From NCBI RefSeq assembly GCF_006439355.1, contig NZ_VFTG01000011.1, positions 62,001-126,000 of the forward strand: 64,000 bases of DNA, given 5' to 3'. Positions 52,114-60,455 of the stretch are shown here, one piece after another (the first letter of the stretch is position 1; every line of letters begins with the position of its first letter). The notes beneath the pieces are model-generated. The model had not been told where the DNA came from. It searched no databases and saw only the letters and a list, made by a program, of their open reading frames with translations. The stretch comes from Mesorhizobium sp. B4-1-3 (lineage in GTDB: Bacteria > Pseudomonadota > Alphaproteobacteria > Rhizobiales > Rhizobiaceae). The position numbers and the translations under genes were made by a program.

Positions 52114-53460
52114 GTGGCCTCGATCCTGGCGGGTCCTGCCCGGCCTGTTTCGGCTCCGGGCTATGGCGTGGCAGGCCCGCGCACTGTCCCGGTCGACACC
52201 TTGACCCGTCTCGGCATCACCGTGGCGGTGCTCCTCCTGTTTTCCATCTCCGGCGGCATGCTGTGGCTGGCCGGCTACAATTACGACGGCTTGCAGGGCA
52301 GCCCGCTGAGCAAGATCCACCCGTCCACCTATCTCTTCGTGCTGGTCTTCGTCTGGCGCTCTTGCACCTTCGGCAATCCGATCGGCTATGTGGTCCATGT
52401 CACCAACAAGCGGCCGGCAACAATGCTGATGGCGGTGATCTCGACGGTGCTTCTCTTCGTCGTCATCCTCAGGCAGCGTCCCGGCATGGCCGGCATGATC
52501 GATACTTTCGTCGCGCCCGCGCTGCTCGTGCTGCTGCTCAGCGAGGATGACGAGAAGACCTTTGCCTGGCTGCAGCTTGTCATCCATGTCGTCATGACCG
52601 TGAATGCGCTGCTGGCGCTGTTCGAGTTCGGCACCAAGCATCTCGTGTTCCCCTACAGGTTCGACGGCGCGGTGTTCGTCAACGATCTGCGCTCCACCGC
52701 GCTGCAGGGCCATCCGCTCTCCAATGCCACGGTCACCTCGATTTATGTGCTGTCGCTGCTCTCGGGCTCGCGGTCCCTGTCGGCGGCGTTCAGGTTGGCG
52801 CTTGTCGGCCTGCAGTTCTGCGCCCTGGTCGCCTTCGGCGGCCGCTCGGGCATGGTGCTGACGATCCTGCTCGGTGGCGTCTATCTGCTCATCCAGGGCG
52901 TGGCGCAGCTCGGGACCGGGCGCATCAACCTTCTGGGCGCCGCGCTGGTGATCATGCTGGCCGCGCTGCTGCCGATGGTGATCGCGCTTGCCGGCTATTA
53001 CGGCTTCTTCGACGCGCTGCTCGAACGTTTCGTCTCCGACAGCGGCAGCGCCAATGCCCGCGTCGAGATGTTCGATCTCTTCAGGCATCTAGAGTTGCGC
53101 GACCTGATCGTCGGGCCTGATGTCGACCTGCTCGACAGCATGCGCCGCATCAGCGGCCTGGAGCAGGGCATCGAGAATCCCATCCTGCGCCTGACGCTTT
53201 ACCAGGGCGCCTTCTTCACGCTCCTGATCTTCTTCGGCTTCGCGCTGTTCATGCACGAAGTCGCGCGCCGCTGCCATCCGGGCATCTGGCTGCCGATGCT
53301 GGGCTGGCTGATCCTGCTCAACACCTCCGAGAGCATCGCCTCCAAGACGACGCTGATGACCAAATTCGTGGTGATCGCGCTGGCGCTGTATCGGCCGGTG
53401 AGGGCCGAAAGCAGAATGCCTGGAAAACCAAACAGCGGCTTTCGGTCCGTTCTTTCGTAA
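52114..53460 (+). CDS. VpsF-like O-antigen polymerase (Wzy), 448 aa
   Basis: About ten predicted membrane helices and a large periplasmic loop, as in Wzy-type polymerases. Conserved-looking RFDGAVFVNDLRSTALQGHP and LSNATVTSIYVLSLLSGS sit around residue 190, and the VpsF family fits. GTG 52114 lies one base after the chain-length gene's stop, so both are co-translated. It would polymerise repeat units on the periplasmic side. Confidence 0.82.
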   Translation: MASILAGPARPVSAPGYGVAGPRTVPVDTLTRLGITVAVLLLFSISGGMLWLAGYNYDGLQGSPLSKIHPSTYLFVLVFVWRSCTFGNPIGYVVHVTNKRPATMLMAVISTVLLFVVILRQRPGMAGMIDTFVAPALLVLLLSEDDEKTFAWLQLVIHVVMTVNALLALFEFGTKHLVFPYRFDGAVFVNDLRSTALQGHPLSNATVTSIYVLSLLSGSRSLSAAFRLALVGLQFCALVAFGGRSGMVLTILLGGVYLLIQGVAQLGTGRINLLGAALVIMLAALLPMVIALAGYYGFFDALLERFVSDSGSANARVEMFDLFRHLELRDLIVGPDVDLLDSMRRISGLEQGIENPILRLTLYQGAFFTLLIFFGFALFMHEVARRCHPGIWLPMLGWLILLNTSESIASKTTLMTKFVVIALALYRPVRAESRMPGKPNSGFRSVLS

Positions 53461-53496
53461 AACCAAACCCTTGAACCGGTTTGATTGTTCAAACAG

Positions 53497-54768
53497 TCAA
53501 GCGCGCGGCATCCTCAGCCCGAGCGCCTCGACCATGGCCGGGTCGAGCGCGCGGGTTGCGTCGTCCATCATGCCCATGCCGTCGAACAGGTTCCAGAACG
53601 CCCAGGGAAAGCCGGCTGCCTCGGCGCTTTGCCGGACATCGGCGATGTAGCGGGCGCGGTCTGGATTGGGCGCTGCGGTGTAGCGGGCATCGGTGCGAAG
53701 CGCGCCGAACTCGCCCATGATGATGCGCTCGTGCGCGATGCCATGGATGTCCGCCCAGGCGCTCACCTGCTTGAGATAGCCGTCGATGAAGCGGCGGTCG
53801 GGCTGGGCGCCGAAATAGACTTTGAGCACCTTTTCGGTTTCTTCATAGGCTGCCTTCTTGGCTTCGTCGGACCTCTCGGAATCCTGCGCCATCCTTGCCC
53901 TCACCGAAGCGAGCGTCCGCTCCAGCGAGCCGGCCGAGGCGGGCCACGGCACGTTGTTCAGCGCCCGGTAGACCGGCTCGCGCATCCATGGCGCGCCCTG
54001 ATGGCTGAACAGATAGGGCTCATAGAAGTGGAAGGTGAACAGGATCGGCTCGAAATCCGCCAGCGGCGCGGGGTCGAGCGCGGCGAGGCCGCGCACCATC
54101 GAGCCGCAGCCGCCGGTGACGACGAGCGGCACGCTCGGCCCCAAAACCCTGGCGTCCGTCAGCAGCGAGGCCTGCACGGCCGGCCATGCCTCGGAGGAAC
54201 AGTCTTGCGGCGGCTCGTTGACAGGCTCCAGCGCCACCATGCCGGATGTCTTGCTCTGCAGCCTCTCGGCGATTTCGCTCACCAACGCTCGATAGGATTC
54301 GAATTCCAGCGCCGCGGTGCTGGAATACATGCGTTCGGGATTCCAATAATGCGTGGCGCCATTGGCCTGCACGTTGACGATGACGGCGAGATCGGCCGCA
54401 AGCGCTGCGTCGACCGCCGCGCTCAGCATCGCCATCAGCACGGCGCGCTGGTCCGCGTCGGCGGCGAGAAAAGGGCCGGGATCGACAGGCAGACGGATGA
54501 AATCGAGCCCGCTGGCACGCAGCCGGGCAAGGTCGGCCGGCGTCGGCACCGGCCGCTGCGGCTGGAAGGGCGGCCAGCCGTAATCAGTGCGTGGCGCGGG
54601 ATATTCGCGCGTCAGGGCGAACCACGGCCAGGTGTTGACGCCGCGCCTGAAGCGCCATTCGCCGGCGGCTCGCGCTTGCGATACGCGCGGTGGAACTGCA
54701 GTCGCCAGCGGTACTGTCGCCGCAGCCAGCGCCGCGCCGAGGATCCGCCGGCGCGACCAGCCGGTCAT
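53497..54768 (-). CDS. Glycoside hydrolase family 5-like glycanase with Tat signal, 423 aa
   Basis: Twin-arginine signal (SRRRILGAALAAATVPLA, residues 5-22) and an AEA-like cleavage at about 35. GH5 fold: NEP at 184-186 with acid/base Glu185 (ALEPVNEPP), FTFHFYEPY at about 244-252, and nucleophile Glu353 in IIMGEFG. It is exported to the periplasm and probably trims or releases the polysaccharide made by this locus. The start overlaps the upstream glycosyltransferase by ATGA. Confidence 0.85.
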   Translation of the reverse strand: MTGWSRRRILGAALAAATVPLATAVPPRVSQARAAGEWRFRRGVNTWPWFALTREYPAPRTDYGWPPFQPQRPVPTPADLARLRASGLDFIRLPVDPGPFLAADADQRAVLMAMLSAAVDAALAADLAVIVNVQANGATHYWNPERMYSSTAALEFESYRALVSEIAERLQSKTSGMVALEPVNEPPQDCSSEAWPAVQASLLTDARVLGPSVPLVVTGGCGSMVRGLAALDPAPLADFEPILFTFHFYEPYLFSHQGAPWMREPVYRALNNVPWPASAGSLERTLASVRARMAQDSERSDEAKKAAYEETEKVLKVYFGAQPDRRFIDGYLKQVSAWADIHGIAHERIIMGEFGALRTDARYTAAPNPDRARYIADVRQSAEAAGFPWAFWNLFDGMGMMDDATRALDPAMVEALGLRMPRA

Positions 54769-55919
54769 GCGTGCTTGGCGCGGTCGGCTTTCGCCGGCGC
54801 GGCGGTGGCAACGCCGAGCTGCCGCAGCGCTTCCTTCTCATAGGCGCTGAGAACGTCTTCCCAGCGGAAAGCCTCGCGGGCGCGGGTCCGCGCCGCCCTG
54901 CTGCAGCGCGCCGCCAGCGCATCGTCGACCAGCGCCTCGTCGATCCTTTCGCTCAGGCTCTCGGTGTCGCTGAAATAGATCGCCGCATCGCCGGCGACCC
55001 AGCGGTTGTAGCGGTTGTCATGCGCGATCACCATGTTGCCCGCGGCCAGCGCCTCGACCAGCGAGGGGTTGGTGCCGCCCACAGTGTGGCCGTGCATATA
55101 GGCACGCGCATGGTAGCGCAGCGCCTTCACCACCGCCTGGTCGTAGATTGCACCCGGCATCATCACCACCGAACCTGCCGCATCGCGCACCGCTCGGTGA
55201 TAGGGCATCTCGTCGTTGAGCGTGCCGAGCACCACCAGCTTCATGTCGCCGCGATCGCGGCGGCGGAAGGCTTCGATGATCGGTAGGATGTTGTTGTCGG
55301 GTTCGATCCGCGCGATCGAGACCAGATATTTGCCGGGCTCGAGGCCGAGCGCGCGAATGGGTTCCTCCGGCGCCGAGGTCACCGGGTCCGCGCCATAGGC
55401 GATCGTGGCAATGGCGCTGCGCGGCCGCCTTGTCGCCAGGTGATCGGCGATCGCCGGGTGGTCGGCGACAAGCCGGTGCGAGAGCCAGGCGCCGATCCAT
55501 TCGTTGAGCCAGAACCAGCTACGTGCCGCCGGGCCCCATTTCGGCCGCCGCCACTCGATGCCATCCATGTTGGTGATGATCTTGCGCCGCATGAGCCTGA
55601 GCCAGGTCAGGAAGACCGCACCGTTATAGCCGAGCACCAGGCATACGCCCGGCCGCCGGGCGGCATCGAGCACGCATTGCCAGTCGAACTCCAGCGTCGC
55701 GCGCGGCCCCTTGGAGGCGACCTCGATGCTGATGAGCTCGATGCCGCGCCAGACCTCGCTCGTCACCCTTTGGCCGACGCGCTCGACCTCCTTTTGGCAG
55801 TAGACGCCGACCTTCCAGCCGCGTCCGGCCAGGAAAAGCGCCAGCCGCTCGGCGAAGGTCTCGAAGCCGCCGTGAGAAGCCGGAATGCCGCGCGTCCCCA
55901 GGATCAGGATCGAAGGCAT
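54765..55919 (-). CDS. GT4-type glycosyltransferase with DUF1972, 384 aa
   Basis: N-terminal DUF1972 (MPSILILGTRGIPASHGGFETFAERL, residues 1-26). GT4 features: GKYLVSIARIEPDNNILPII, LGTLNDEMPYHR and GTNPSLVEALAAGNMVIAHD, a nucleotide-sugar binding loop. Retaining glycosyltransferase in the cytoplasm. ATG 55919 is taken since the conserved part begins there; TTG 55952 is possible. Overlaps the GH5 gene by ATGA, so they are coupled. Confidence 0.88.
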   Translation of the reverse strand: MPSILILGTRGIPASHGGFETFAERLALFLAGRGWKVGVYCQKEVERVGQRVTSEVWRGIELISIEVASKGPRATLEFDWQCVLDAARRPGVCLVLGYNGAVFLTWLRLMRRKIITNMDGIEWRRPKWGPAARSWFWLNEWIGAWLSHRLVADHPAIADHLATRRPRSAIATIAYGADPVTSAPEEPIRALGLEPGKYLVSIARIEPDNNILPIIEAFRRRDRGDMKLVVLGTLNDEMPYHRAVRDAAGSVVMMPGAIYDQAVVKALRYHARAYMHGHTVGGTNPSLVEALAAGNMVIAHDNRYNRWVAGDAAIYFSDTESLSERIDEALVDDALAARCSRAARTRAREAFRWEDVLSAYEKEALRQLGVATAAPAKADRAKHA

Positions 55920-56306
55920 TTCGATCAGGTTGGAAGGTCGTTCCGGTTTCAAAATAAAGGAATCCCCGGGGTCCGGTCACGGTTGTTGTTACGTCAATGA
56001 CACGCCCAGCAACTTGCGTGCCAGGGTACCCCCAGGGCGAATACTCGCATGAAGGAGTAAAATTTCTCTTCCGAAAGCATGGCTTGCTTCATTATCGGTC
56101 AACTTTCGCGACGTATCTGTACCGATACGGGGCACGGCCGGGTTCCGGGGTCGCAGCAGGGCGTTCAGGAATCCGGCATGATCCTTGCTACCGGGCCTGC
56201 AGTGGCCACCGCTGGGTAGAGCGGCGTGCGGATTTGGCATGAAGTTCTTCCGCGCTTGAAGGGTCCGGTGCTGAGCGGGCTCGGGGTGCAAGGTGGAAAG
56301 AGAGTG
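55920..56306. other. Divergent intergenic region between two glycosyltransferase genes
   Basis: 387 bases that must hold the promoters for both directions. The palindrome at 56112-56129 is the only motif that stands out. No gene is visible, though a short frame at 56226 in phase with the downstream gene could extend it. Confidence 0.6.
56112..56129. promoter_or_regulatory. Inverted repeat in divergent promoter region
   Basis: CGTATC-TGTACC-GATACG has perfect 6-base arms with a 6-base spacer and is a candidate regulator site shared by the divergent glycosyltransferase genes. No other copy was seen in the window. Confidence 0.4.
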
Positions 56307-57491
56307 ATGCGCATTGCCTGCGTTCATCAGGGCTACGAGCTCTATGGTTCGGATCGCAGCTTCGCGGAGAGCGTGGCTGCGTTGCGCGCGGCGTTTCCGG
56401 CCGCCGAGATCGAGGTCGTGCTGCCGCGCGACGGGCCAATTGTCGATATCCTCAAGCCAAATGCCAGCCGCATCGTGTTCGAGCCGTTGTGGGTGCTCAG
56501 GCGCCAGGCGATGCTCAGGCTCGCCACTATCGAGATGGCGCGGCTGCCGGCGGCGCTCTGGCGCGCCTGGCGGCGCTTGCGGGGCAGCGACCTGACCTAC
56601 ATCAACACTTCGATCATCGCCGACTATGCGCTGGCCGCGCGTCTCTTGCCGCGCAAGGCGCTGCTGCACATCCATGAGATTCCCGAGGGCGTCCTGCGCA
56701 AGGTGCTTGTCGCCTTGATGCGCTGGAGCAAGGCCGACCTCATCTTCAACTCGCGCGCCACGCGCGCCACCTTCGGCGACCCGCCGGCCATCGATGCCAA
56801 GGGACGGCGCACGCATGTCGTCTATAACGGCGTCGCCGGACCGGCAGCCGCCCTGCCGATGGCCTATGACGGCAACCGGCCGCTCAAGGTCCTGCTGCTT
56901 GGCCGCGTCAACCGCATCAAGGGGCAGGAGGTGCTGCTCGAAGCGGTCGCCTCGCTCCCCGCCGCGTTGCGCGACCGTGTCGAGGTCCGCCTGGTGGGCG
57001 GCGCCTTCGAAAGCGTCGAGCGCGAGCAGGCATTGGCGGAACTGGTCGGCCGCATGGGCCTGACCGGGCATGTCGAGGTGCTGCCTTTCGTCTCCGACCC
57101 CGCCGACCACTATCGCTGGGCGGATATCGTGGCGGTGCCGTCGCGCCGCCCGGAATCGCTTGGACGCGTCGCCATCGAGGCGATGGGCTGGGGCCGGCCG
57201 CCGCTGGTGTCGGCGATCGGCGGGCTGGTTGAAGTGGTGGCAGACGGCGAGACCGGCTGGCATGTACCGCCCGGCAACGCCGCGGCCCTTGCCGGCAGGC
57301 TCACGGAGATCATCCTGCGGCCGGACCTATGGCGCGGCTACGTCGCCGCCGGCCGGGCGCGTTACGAGGCGGTGTTCAGCGAACATATCGCCGCCGCCGC
57401 GATCGTGGCGATCGTCGCCGACAAGCTGAAGGCGGCAACGCCGAGGCAGGGGCGGGCGCGCATTGCCCGCGAGGCGGAGACGAGCCCGTGA
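56307..57491 (+). CDS. GT4-family glycosyltransferase, 394 aa
   Basis: Begins MRIACVHQGYELYGSDRSF and carries GT4 donor-binding features: LKVLLLGRVNRIKGQEVLLE (about residue 195) and PSRRPESLGRVAIEAMGWGR (about residue 275). LVEVVADGETGWHVPPGNAA is the usual end of the donor site. Cytoplasmic retaining transferase of unknown sugar. ATG 56307 follows GGAAAGAGAGTG. The stop overlaps the flippase start (GTGA). Confidence 0.9.
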   Translation: MRIACVHQGYELYGSDRSFAESVAALRAAFPAAEIEVVLPRDGPIVDILKPNASRIVFEPLWVLRRQAMLRLATIEMARLPAALWRAWRRLRGSDLTYINTSIIADYALAARLLPRKALLHIHEIPEGVLRKVLVALMRWSKADLIFNSRATRATFGDPPAIDAKGRRTHVVYNGVAGPAAALPMAYDGNRPLKVLLLGRVNRIKGQEVLLEAVASLPAALRDRVEVRLVGGAFESVEREQALAELVGRMGLTGHVEVLPFVSDPADHYRWADIVAVPSRRPESLGRVAIEAMGWGRPPLVSAIGGLVEVVADGETGWHVPPGNAAALAGRLTEIILRPDLWRGYVAAGRARYEAVFSEHIAAAAIVAIVADKLKAATPRQGRARIAREAETSP

Positions 57492-58795
57492 AGTTCACCT
57501 TCCCGGCCCATCTGGTGCGGCGCCTCATGCTGATGATCGGCGGCGAGGCGATGCAGAGCGGCTTCCATTTCGCCCTCAATATCGCGCTATTGCATCTTCT
57601 GTCGGCCGAAGGCTACGGCCTCTTCGCCCTGGCCATGGTGATGGGCGGCGTCGGCCTGTCCTATATCCGCTCGCTCACCGCCGTCCCGGCCACCGTATGG
57701 ATGAGCAAGAGCACCAACAGCGCCGGCGTCGACGCCCATGACGTTACCTTCGGATCGGCGGCGCTGGTGGTGGCGCTGCTGATGGGGCTGGGCACGGGAT
57801 TGCTGATGCGCCTCCTCGGCGACCCGAGCGGCATCGGCGCCGCCTGCTTCGTCTGCGCCTGGTCGCTGCGCAGCCATATGCGCACGGCCTTCTTCGCGCG
57901 TCGCATGCAGCTCGTCGTCTCCATCAGCGACGCCGTGTTCACGATCGCTGGCATAGTCCTCGCAGGGGCGGCGATCTGGTTCTTCACGGACGCGCTTCAG
58001 GCCACTTTCTATGCGGTTGCCGCGGCCAATATCGTCGGCATCGCCGTGCTGGTGAGGCTGGCGCGCCGCAGGTTGCGCATCTCGTTCCGCGCGCCGACCT
58101 TGCGGCGCTATGCAAAGCTCTGGCCGCAGCTCTGCTGGTCGGGGTTCAGCGCTACCACCACTAACATCCAGGGGCAATCCCTGGCGCTTCTGGTCGCGGG
58201 CATCGCCGGGCCCGCCGCTTACGCGCCGCTGGCGGCGGTGCTGGTGCTGTTTGCGCCGCTGCGCATTTCCAGCCTCGCTTTCTCGAACATGACGCAGCCG
58301 GAACTCGCAAAGCTGGTGCGCAACAAAGAGTTCGACCGCGTATGGACGCAGGCCAAGATCTGGGCGCTCGTCATGAGCGTCGGCAGCCTGGCCTACGGCT
58401 GTGGCGTCCTGTTCGTCTTGCCGATGATCAAATCCCAGGTGCTGCAGCATGCCTCGGTCGGGCTGATCGGAATCTTCGCCATCGCCAACTTCGTGCCGAT
58501 CATGGCCTATGTGATGCCGCGCGTGGTCCTCGAGATCGTCGGCGACTTCCGCATCGTCGCCTTCATCACCATGGCCGGTGCGATTGTCGGGCTCGCGACA
58601 ATCGGCCTCCTGTTGGCCGTCGCGCCGTCGACATGGTCGCTGGCCGGCGCCGCGGTGTCCGAGATCTTCGTGCTCGTGGCCTCATGGTATTTCGCGGCCA
58701 ATCGCATGTGGAACCTCAAGCACCCGAGCGAGCAGCGGCCCACGATGGTCGGCGCATGGCGCCGCGCGGCGACGCTCGCCGTGCAGAGACGATAG
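57488..58795 (+). CDS. Wzx-like polysaccharide flippase, 435 aa
   Basis: About 12 predicted helices in the MATE/PST fold: FHFALNIALLHLLSAEGYGL, GVGLSYIRSLTAVPATVWM, IWFFTDALQATFYAVAAANI, VVLEIVGDFRIVAFITMAG and the last helix near the C-terminus. Wzx proteins flip lipid-linked repeat units to the periplasm. GTG 57488 overlaps the GT4 stop. Gene order GT-Wzx-acyltransferase suggests one operon. Confidence 0.82.
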   Translation: MKFTFPAHLVRRLMLMIGGEAMQSGFHFALNIALLHLLSAEGYGLFALAMVMGGVGLSYIRSLTAVPATVWMSKSTNSAGVDAHDVTFGSAALVVALLMGLGTGLLMRLLGDPSGIGAACFVCAWSLRSHMRTAFFARRMQLVVSISDAVFTIAGIVLAGAAIWFFTDALQATFYAVAAANIVGIAVLVRLARRRLRISFRAPTLRRYAKLWPQLCWSGFSATTTNIQGQSLALLVAGIAGPAAYAPLAAVLVLFAPLRISSLAFSNMTQPELAKLVRNKEFDRVWTQAKIWALVMSVGSLAYGCGVLFVLPMIKSQVLQHASVGLIGIFAIANFVPIMAYVMPRVVLEIVGDFRIVAFITMAGAIVGLATIGLLLAVAPSTWSLAGAAVSEIFVLVASWYFAANRMWNLKHPSEQRPTMVGAWRRAATLAVQRR

Positions 58796-58804
58796 GAGAA
58801 TGAT

Positions 58805-60034
58805 GTGGCAAGCCAGGCAATGCCGATGGCCACGATGACGACGGGCTTGGCCGACGGCGAGGTCGCGCCGCACGCCGCCGGCGCCGCCAGCACAGCCTAT
58901 GTGGCCGAGCTGCACACCAGCCTCGAAACGGTCAAGCCGCTCTGGCTGCGTCTCGAGGCGAGGGGCGTGTGCACCGGCCACCAGCATTTCGCCTGGGCCG
59001 AGGGGATAGTCGAAGGGCTGCTGCCGCAAAAAGCCGATCTTGCGATCGTCGAGGTGAGGGATGCGGGCACGGGCGAGCCGAGGATGCTCATGCCGCTGAT
59101 GCGGCGCCGCGCCTTCCACCATTTGGTGATCGAATGGCTGAGTTGCGGCGTGTGCGACTATGCGGCACCATTGCTCGCCGACGCGACGCCTTGGACCAGG
59201 CAATCCGCCGAAGCTGCGTGGGCGGCGGTGCTTTCCGTGCTGCCGCCGGCCGACCGCATCCACATCGCCGGAATCCCGAAAGAGGTCGGCGGCGTCGCCA
59301 ATCCCTTGGCGCTGATTTCGCCGGCGCGCGACTCCATCCACTCGCATTACGGCATCGCCATGGATGGCGACGCCGAAACCGTAGTCAAGCGCATCTGCCG
59401 CCCGTCCTTCGTCAAGGCGCTCAACAAGGACCTGCGCCGGCTCGACCGCAATGGTGGCCTGGCCCTGGTGGAAGCCGACACGCCGGCCCTTGTCGACTCC
59501 ATCTTCGGCAAGCTGGTCGAGATGCGGCTCAGCCGTTTTCGCGAGCTCGGCCGGTTCGATCTGCTGGCGCAGCCACCGGTCGTCGACTTCTATCGCAAGG
59601 CCGCGCATCGCGGCCTGACGGATGGTTCGGTGCGCATCTTCGGCCTGCGCGCCGGCGACGTCATGGTCGCGGTCCAGTACTTGGCCGTCCATCTGGGCAC
59701 CTTGCACGCTCTGCTGATCGCGATCGACCAGACCGCGGTGCCCAATGTTTCGCCCGGGCTTTGCATCATGGGCGAACTAATCAGATGGGGGCGAGGCGCC
59801 GGCTTCGACTATTTCGATCTCTCGGTCGGGAACCAGAGCTACAAGGAACATATGGGCGCGGTGAAGTCGGTTCTGTCCGAGCTTTGCTACGGCATCACGC
59901 TGAAGGGCATGGCGGCGAGCGAGGCCATCAAATACCGCGGCCGGGGCGTTGCCTTCGTGCGCGACAATCCGCGCCTGTTCAAACTCGCGCAGGAATTCAT
60001 GCAGCGCTGGCGGCGGCTGCGCTCGGGTAGCTGA
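58805..60034 (+). CDS. BioF2/FemAB-like GNAT-fold acyltransferase, 409 aa
   Basis: Residues 175-340 match the GNAT_acetyltransf_6 (BioF2-like, CelD/BcsL) pattern: SFVKALNKDLRRLDRNGGLA, KLVEMRLSRFRELGRFDLLA, VSPGLCIMGELIRWGRGAGF and DYFDLSVGNQSYKEHMGA. Such proteins acylate sugars or lipids in surface polymer clusters. GTG 58805 is set by AGGAG 6 bases upstream. Probably the last gene of the Wzx operon. Confidence 0.82.
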   Translation: MASQAMPMATMTTGLADGEVAPHAAGAASTAYVAELHTSLETVKPLWLRLEARGVCTGHQHFAWAEGIVEGLLPQKADLAIVEVRDAGTGEPRMLMPLMRRRAFHHLVIEWLSCGVCDYAAPLLADATPWTRQSAEAAWAAVLSVLPPADRIHIAGIPKEVGGVANPLALISPARDSIHSHYGIAMDGDAETVVKRICRPSFVKALNKDLRRLDRNGGLALVEADTPALVDSIFGKLVEMRLSRFRELGRFDLLAQPPVVDFYRKAAHRGLTDGSVRIFGLRAGDVMVAVQYLAVHLGTLHALLIAIDQTAVPNVSPGLCIMGELIRWGRGAGFDYFDLSVGNQSYKEHMGAVKSVLSELCYGITLKGMAASEAIKYRGRGVAFVRDNPRLFKLAQEFMQRWRRLRSGS

Positions 60035-60128
60035 GCGGCGGCTTTGGCCGACAAATTGACTCACATTCCGCTCTCCGCCATGCTTACGGGCAGCCGCATT
60101 TCCAGCGGCAGCTTGTTTGAGTGAGGCC

Positions 60129-60353
60129 ATGGTCAGTCCCGTCGCCAGAGAAAAGTCCCGCCGCGCCGCGGTGAAGACCGCGCTCGACCGCCACAAGGTC
60201 TATGTCACCGCGCAGCGCTTTTCCGGCGGTTCCTACAGCGCCCGCGTGCTGGTCGACGGCGAGGCCTACTGGGTCGACGACTTCCGGCTCTCGCAGTTGA
60301 GGCAGGGACTTTCCCCCGCCGAGCTGGAATTGACGCCGGCGATTGACGATTGA
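60129..60353 (+). CDS. Hypothetical protein, 74 aa
   Basis: ATG 60129 has GAGTGAGG 3 bases upstream. Text MVSPVAREKSRRAAVKTALD, RHKVYVTAQRFSGGSYSARV and VLVDGEAYWVDDFRLSQLRQ suggests a small basic then beta fold. Unrecognised. Lies between the polysaccharide locus and ligD. Confidence 0.65.
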   Translation: MVSPVAREKSRRAAVKTALDRHKVYVTAQRFSGGSYSARVLVDGEAYWVDDFRLSQLRQGLSPAELELTPAIDD

Positions 60354-60387
60354 TTTCTGTCCTTTGCTCCGCCGCGATATAGGAAAA

Positions 60388-60446
60388 TCCGAGATGCTGG
60401 CGGGACAGCACCCCCCTCTGTCCTGCCGGACATCTCCCCCTCAGGG
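60388..60446 (-). repeat. Family A palindromic repeat
   Basis: On the minus strand GGGGGAGATGTCCGGCAGGA, CAGAGGGGGG, GTGCTGTCCCGCCAGCATC, close to the 31526 copy. It sits just upstream of ligD. Confidence 0.75.
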
Positions 60447-60455
60447 CGCCTGACC

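Noticed and set aside
53485..54843. 452-aa plus-strand ORF opposite the GH5 gene
   Set aside because: Shadow of a gene with intact catalytic residues; composition is that of a complementary-strand frame.
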